Assembly: GCF_000931935.2 (NCBI RefSeq) | Contig: NZ_AZAC01000014.1 | Location: forward strand, 248,001 to 312,000 | DNA: 64,000 bases | Direction: 5' to 3' | Source: Dethiosulfatarculus sandiegensis | GTDB lineage: Bacteria; Desulfobacterota; Desulfarculia; Desulfarculales; Desulfarculaceae | In this document: one piece after another, positions 59,905-64,000 of the stretch | How positions within the stretch are numbered: the stretch's first letter is position 1 | Layout: each line of letters begins with the position of its first letter | Notes under the pieces: generated by a model | Database searches by the model: none | What the model was told of the DNA's origin: nothing | What the model saw: the letters and a program-made list of their open reading frames with translations, nothing else | Translations under genes and position numbers: made by a program

Positions 59905-59943
59905 CGCCGGGCTTGTGAGGCTGCCCCATGGTCACGCCCGGCG
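59905..59943 (-). terminator. Possible terminator of the TonB receptor gene
   Basis: CGCCGGGC and GCCCGGCG arms, 39 bp past the receptor stop. The loop is large (23 bases) and no T-run follows, so confidence is modest. The rest of this 297-bp gap holds no gene. Confidence 0.4.
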
Positions 59944-59981
59944 AGATACTTGAATTTAGATCGGTATATCTTCAGCTGGTT

Positions 59982-62099
59982 TCAAAACCTGTACCTGAGG
60001 GTTATTCCCACCATGCGGGGATCACCTTCCACTGCCTTGAGCACTCCGCTTGACATCATTTCATCCAGCACGGTGAAGTACTCTTGGTCAAAAAGGTTTT
60101 TGCACCACAAAACCGCATCAAAAGACTCTGTTTCATAACCCAGTCTAAGGTTAACCAGCTCAAAGGCTTCTTGTTTCATGCGGTTGGCCGGATCGCCGAA
60201 GTATTCGCCCTTACCAGTGATGGCGGCGGCCAGGAAAAGTCCGCTTTCATGGCGGTATCTGGCCCCCAGATCAAAGGAATATTCAGGGGCGTAGGCCAGT
60301 TTGTTGCCTTCGTAATCCACAACTCCCTGGTTTGACGCAAAGCGCCATTGATCTATATTGGTCTTTAAAATGCCGAAGTTTCCGAATAAGACCAGGCCGG
60401 GCATTACATCGGCCTGAATGTTCAATTCGGCGCCATAGGAGTGAACCTTACCCGCGTTTTGGATATCCGGGGCCATGGGCACGCCCCTGGCGCTGGGGTT
60501 GTTAACGTCAATTTGCTTGTCGGTTATGTCCACATAAAAGAGGTTTCCGTTAATGATCAGCCGGTTATTGAAAAAGGTGTTTTTGCTGCCTAACTCATAA
60601 CTCCAGGAATATTCGGGCTCATAGGTAAAGGTGTCCGGGCTCATGACCATTGAATAGTTGTAACCGCCGGTCTGGTAACCTTTGGCGGCGCTCAAATAAA
60701 CGTTACTGTTTTCGGTCAGGTCAAAGGCCAGTGCGAATTTAGGCAACAATTCGTCATAAGAAAGGTCTTCTGAAAATGATAAGCGAGATGGTAAAAACGG
60801 CATCATGGCGGTGCTGTTATTCACCACCTTGCCGCTTATATCCTGATGGTCGTAGCGTAAGCCCGCTGTGAGGCGCCACCTTTTCATGATGTGCCAGGTG
60901 ACCTGGGAGAAAAGTGCGTTGCCGTTTGTTTCTATATCCCCCACCGGGTTCCAGAAGCTGGAGGTGAATTTAGGCAAACGGTTTCTTATATCCAATTTAG
61001 TCCCGGTGTCTTCTTTAAAACCATAGAGCCCCACCAACCAACTCAGAACGCCCCCCTCTTCGGAGGAGATTCTGACCTCCTGGGAATAAAGCTCATCGTT
61101 AAATCCAAAACGGGCATAGGAAGGTCCGTCTGCAAAGTCCATATCAGATGTAAAATCAATGTCATAGTCCTGGCGGGAGGTGATGGAGACCAAATTCCAC
61201 CCCAACCCCCGGTATTTTATTTTGAGACTCTGATTGTTGCCGTTTTCATCCTTGCCCAAGTCGGGGTCGCCGCTGTTAACAGTGTACCGATCGCTGGCTT
61301 TGGGGCCGTTAACCAAGCGGTAAACTCCAAATCCGTCGTCCTGGTTGCTGAATCCCGCGCTAAAGGAGACGTCCAACTTATCCAAAGGAGTGAAGCGAAC
61401 AATTCCCCTGCCTGCCAAGTGACGTTCTTGGTCCACGCCGTCTTCCCCGGTGGCCAAGTCCTTTCTGAACCCGTCTGAGTTCAGAGCGTGTACAGCCAGG
61501 CCAAGATATAGCTTGTCTTCCAATATAGGGCCGGAAACAGATGCGCCTGCCTGAGTATTTAGCCCGTTGTTATCGCTGTCATAACTTCCCAGGCTGAATT
61601 CCATCTTGCCCCGCACTTGGTTGCCCGGCTGGCGGGTGATCACATTAATTAGACCGGCTTCGGTATTCCTGCCATACAGAGTGCCCTGTGGCCCTTTGAG
61701 CACTTCAATTCTTTGAATATCCCATAACCCCGGGTTGGTCATATAGCTTAAGGGGTAGGATACATCGTCCACATAAAAACCGGTGGGTGAAAGAAATGAA
61801 CTTTTAAAGGAAGATATGCCCCTTATTATGATTGGGCTTTCAGCCGCATTGGTTTTCATGAATACATTTGGGGTGTACATGACCACTTCGGACATGTCTC
61901 CCAGGCCGAGATCCTCTATTTTTTGCTCAGAGAAAAGGTCAATGGCAATAGGCACCTTTTGAGCGTTCTCTTCTTTTTTTTGAGCTGTAACAGTGAGGTC
62001 TTCCAAGTTGCGGGACGGTTCTTCTGCCTGGGCCGGAAAAGCCAGGCACAGGACAAGGGCCGCCAAGCCCAAGCCAAGGGTAAGTTTTTTTCGTTTCAT
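59982..62099 (-). CDS. TonB-dependent outer-membrane receptor
   Basis: 705 aa from ATG 62099 (GGAG upstream). Signal peptide ending AQA near 25, a TonB-box-like EDLTVTAQKK, a plug domain (about 45-155; IIIRGISS, IEVLKGPQGTLYGRN) and a 22-strand barrel ending in RYRF. It imports iron chelates, B12 or other scarce ligands. Downstream of a methyltransferase and an MFS permease on the same strand, it may be the outer-membrane step of a metallophore pathway. No cobalamin riboswitch precedes it, so B12 is less likely. Confidence 0.92.
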   Translation of the reverse strand: MKRKKLTLGLGLAALVLCLAFPAQAEEPSRNLEDLTVTAQKKEENAQKVPIAIDLFSEQKIEDLGLGDMSEVVMYTPNVFMKTNAAESPIIIRGISSFKSSFLSPTGFYVDDVSYPLSYMTNPGLWDIQRIEVLKGPQGTLYGRNTEAGLINVITRQPGNQVRGKMEFSLGSYDSDNNGLNTQAGASVSGPILEDKLYLGLAVHALNSDGFRKDLATGEDGVDQERHLAGRGIVRFTPLDKLDVSFSAGFSNQDDGFGVYRLVNGPKASDRYTVNSGDPDLGKDENGNNQSLKIKYRGLGWNLVSITSRQDYDIDFTSDMDFADGPSYARFGFNDELYSQEVRISSEEGGVLSWLVGLYGFKEDTGTKLDIRNRLPKFTSSFWNPVGDIETNGNALFSQVTWHIMKRWRLTAGLRYDHQDISGKVVNNSTAMMPFLPSRLSFSEDLSYDELLPKFALAFDLTENSNVYLSAAKGYQTGGYNYSMVMSPDTFTYEPEYSWSYELGSKNTFFNNRLIINGNLFYVDITDKQIDVNNPSARGVPMAPDIQNAGKVHSYGAELNIQADVMPGLVLFGNFGILKTNIDQWRFASNQGVVDYEGNKLAYAPEYSFDLGARYRHESGLFLAAAITGKGEYFGDPANRMKQEAFELVNLRLGYETESFDAVLWCKNLFDQEYFTVLDEMMSSGVLKAVEGDPRMVGITLRYRF

Positions 62100-62221
62100 T
62101 TCAATGCACTCCGTTTTGGTTCTCCTCGTGTTGATTGAATCTTGCCAAAAGCCTCTTAGGGCAAGCCTTTCGGCAGGGCCGGACAAGGCCCTTGACCATT
62201 TACCAAGGGCGGGTGGCTGGA

Positions 62222-63238
62222 TCAGACCTTTCTTCCGATATCCATGGCCATCTCGCCGATGCCGAAAGAGATCTGTTCCGAGACGACGGTTTTGAATCCG
62301 GCCTTGACCATGGCTTGTGCAATAAGGCCTTTTTCAAGGCTAAGCTCCTGCCACATCATGGCCACCGGCATCCAGCTCAGGGCAAATGAAGCGGGCCGGG
62401 TGCCTTCATGGGTGAGCCCGTCGTGTATGCTTACAAAGACCCCGCCGGGATTTAAACTTTGATGGATTCTTTTGATCATCTTTGTGAGGTCTTGCCGGAC
62501 AAAGTTAAGGCAGGCGGAGGCCAGGATCAGGTCGTATCCCTGGCCAAAAGAGTCGGCCTGAAAGTTACCCGGTATAACAGATAGCCTGCTTCCTAGTTGA
62601 TATTGTTTGATATATTTTTGGGCTACCTCAATAACCGCCGGTCGGTCAAAGAGCACTCCTTTAAGGCTTGGGTGGGCCTTGATTATTTCCAGGGCGTTTA
62701 TTCCCGGGCCACCGGCCAGATCCAGCATGCGCCCAAAGGAATGAAACTCATCCAGGCCTGAGATGATGCGAGCCAGGGCAGGACCGGTGCAGGCCTTTTG
62801 GAATTGCGCGATTGCGGTTGCGCCCAGGGCCCAGAGTTCGGGATCGTCTGCCTTTGCCTCTCTGGCGGGTGGGCCGTTTTGTAGAATTGCCTTGAAATTG
62901 TCAAACAAGGGCGTATTCCACTCGGCGTGATAGAGAAGATAGTCCCCGATATAGAACTCTGAATCCTGGTCCAGATAGGTTTGGCTCAAGGGGCTGTTTT
63001 TGTAGAGGGCCTTTTTTTTCTTAAGCAGGCCGATCGCAGCCAGGCCGTTAAAAAACCGGGAGGTGTTGGCAGGATGAGTGTTTAGTTTTTGAGCCGCATC
63101 AAAGGGGCTGGCATAATTTTTGAGGTGCTTGAAAACCCCTAGCTCAAGGGCTGTATGTAAGAGATTGGAATAGAAATATCCCTGATGCATCCGGTACAGA
63201 CGCTTAAAGTCATTTTTTGTTTTGGCTGTTTCCGACAT
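62222..63238 (-). CDS. Class I O-methyltransferase with winged-helix dimer domain
   Basis: 338 aa. An N-terminal winged-helix dimerisation domain (about 15-105; TALELGVFKHL, NTSRFFNGLAAIGLLKKK) precedes a Rossmann SAM domain with DLAGGPGINALEI near residue 170. This is the plan of small-molecule O-methyltransferases (hydroxyneurosporene, caffeate, acetylserotonin types). GGGAG precedes the ATG. It lies 18 bp after the MFS gene and 123 bp before the TonB receptor, so it may modify an imported ligand or metallophore. Confidence 0.82.
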   Translation of the reverse strand: MSETAKTKNDFKRLYRMHQGYFYSNLLHTALELGVFKHLKNYASPFDAAQKLNTHPANTSRFFNGLAAIGLLKKKKALYKNSPLSQTYLDQDSEFYIGDYLLYHAEWNTPLFDNFKAILQNGPPAREAKADDPELWALGATAIAQFQKACTGPALARIISGLDEFHSFGRMLDLAGGPGINALEIIKAHPSLKGVLFDRPAVIEVAQKYIKQYQLGSRLSVIPGNFQADSFGQGYDLILASACLNFVRQDLTKMIKRIHQSLNPGGVFVSIHDGLTHEGTRPASFALSWMPVAMMWQELSLEKGLIAQAMVKAGFKTVVSEQISFGIGEMAMDIGRKV

Positions 63239-63256
63239 ATTTTGCTCCCTTGCTGG

Positions 63257-64000
63257 TTAAGAGGAAAATGGCTTCGTTACGGAGCCGGGCTCTGAATCCG
63301 GTTGATTCAGGGAGCGCAGGCTGTCGAGAAAAAGTCTTTTGACCGGAAAAATGAAGACCAGGGAACCCAGGGCCAGAAAAATATAAAATGGGCCATAGCC
63401 CAGGGCTTGACTGAGATAGCCGGCTGCAATCACAGCGCAGAAGGAGGTCAGGTGCTGTACGCCGCATAGGATGCCGTAGTCTGTACCTGATTGGGGCCCT
63501 ACGCTGGCCCGTAGGATAAGGGTGTAGATGGCGGCCATTATGCCTCCCATCAGGATCTGCTCCAGCCCAATCATTGCGGCCAGAACCCACTTTGAACTGA
63601 AAATCGAACCTGCCACGCCCCAAGACAGAAAGCCCAGTAGCCCTGCCAGGGCGCACGCCGTCTGAAACAGCTTGTTCATGGCGGTTCTTTTCAAAAACAC
63701 CCCTGTGAGAATGGTGCCGACCATGGAAAGGGGGGAGCCAGCCCACAGGGTCAGCGAGCCGATCTGGCCTGGGTTCATTCCCAGATCAGCCAACAGGGAG
63801 AGGCGCACCTGATAACCGCTTTTAAAGACAATGGCGGCTATTACCAGTAAGACAAAAAGCGCCTTGGTCTGGGGACGGGCCACAAAAGAAAGGGGATGGG
63901 GTTTTTGACTGGGATCCTTGTCTGCTTTTTTGGTTTGCCAATAATTACGGGTCAGTTCTTTGTGAAAGGCCATGGGCATGGTTAGCAACAAAATGAAGCA
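63257..64000 (-). CDS. MFS permease, partial (C-terminal half, AmpG/RhtX-like)
   Basis: The frame runs off the right edge, so the N-terminal half is missing; the visible 247 residues hold about six membrane spans. GSLTLWAGSPLSMVGTILTG and the GGIMAAIYTLILRASVGPQSGTDYGI segment resemble the PAT-type major facilitators (AmpG, and the siderophore importers RhtX/FptX). It is probably the inner-membrane step of uptake linked to the TonB receptor. Ends 18 bp before the methyltransferase start. Confidence 0.78.
   Translation of the reverse strand, partial: CFILLLTMPMAFHKELTRNYWQTKKADKDPSQKPHPLSFVARPQTKALFVLLVIAAIVFKSGYQVRLSLLADLGMNPGQIGSLTLWAGSPLSMVGTILTGVFLKRTAMNKLFQTACALAGLLGFLSWGVAGSIFSSKWVLAAMIGLEQILMGGIMAAIYTLILRASVGPQSGTDYGILCGVQHLTSFCAVIAAGYLSQALGYGPFYIFLALGSLVFIFPVKRLFLDSLRSLNQPDSEPGSVTKPFSS

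Noticed and set aside
1..64000. Prophage, CRISPR array, tRNA or rRNA genes
   Set aside because: No integrase, structural phage gene, regular spaced repeat, tRNA-like cloverleaf or rRNA segment was seen on reading.

Overview
The window reads as chromosomal DNA of a Gram-negative, probably strictly anaerobic bacterium. I infer Desulfobacterota (a sulfate-reducer-like deltaproteobacterium). The evidence is a Desulfovibrio-type flavodoxin, a bacteriohemerythrin, a likely anaerobic lower-ligand (BzaF/ThiC) enzyme under a B12 riboswitch, FeoAB with its Cys-rich partner, a DctM-type permease under sigma-54 control, and many two-component and cyclic-nucleotide sensors. Outer-membrane proteins (TonB receptor, LbtU-type porin) show a diderm envelope. 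I saw no rRNA, tRNA, CRISPR array, prophage or insertion sequence. Most of the window is of moderate to high GC. The left 2.9 kb is clearly AT-richer and looks acquired.

Layout. 0-3 kb: an AT-rich island with a degenerate duplicated non-coding element and one orphan 683-aa nuclease-like protein with a zinc knuckle (possible defence gene). 3-13 kb: GAF, STAS-like, CBS-ACT and Usp proteins, an old-yellow-enzyme reductase, a PuuD-type hydrolase, hemerythrin, and a GNAT-AraC-AzlC-AzlD run. 13-23.5 kb: a Tat-type amidase, a 2-hydroxyacid dehydrogenase, and a divergent AtuA/DUF4387 versus TRAP-permease pair with a sigma-54 promoter on each side, followed by an NtrC-type regulator and its soluble kinase. 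23.5-27.4 kb: an operon of three SPFH proteins, one fused to a cation-diffusion-facilitator membrane domain and one carrying an SmpA/OmlA-like tail. 27.5-32.3 kb: a cobalamin/cobalt locus, with a B12 riboswitch over a ThiC-family gene divergent from a CbiM-NikL-CbiQ-CbiO cobalt importer.

32-39 kb: a 1368-aa envelope protein of no family I recognise, two small membrane proteins, and a YraQ/YcgR-type permease with a His/Cys-rich loop plus a YcgQ-like partner. 39-43.7 kb: chemoreceptor, HD-GYP-like protein, TPR protein, flavodoxin, lipoprotein. 43.9-51.6 kb: a metal island (FeoA, FeoB, exported metal-type proteins, NicO exporter/importer, FeoB-associated Cys-rich peptide, LbtU-like porin). 51.6-59.7 kb: signalling (GGDEF, hybrid histidine kinase, class III cyclase), an M20 amidohydrolase and a BsuPI-domain protein. 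59.9-64 kb: TonB receptor, O-methyltransferase and a partial MFS permease, resembling a metallophore uptake set.

A recurring theme is transition-metal handling (Fe, Co, Ni, perhaps Zn). Four separate exported proteins have a predicted signal-peptidase site placing histidine at the mature N-terminus, and CbiM begins Met-His. The strongest candidates for undescribed biology are this N-terminal-His set, the CDF-HflK fusion operon, the divergent sigma-54 AtuA/TRAP locus, and the orphan nuclease-like gene at the left edge.
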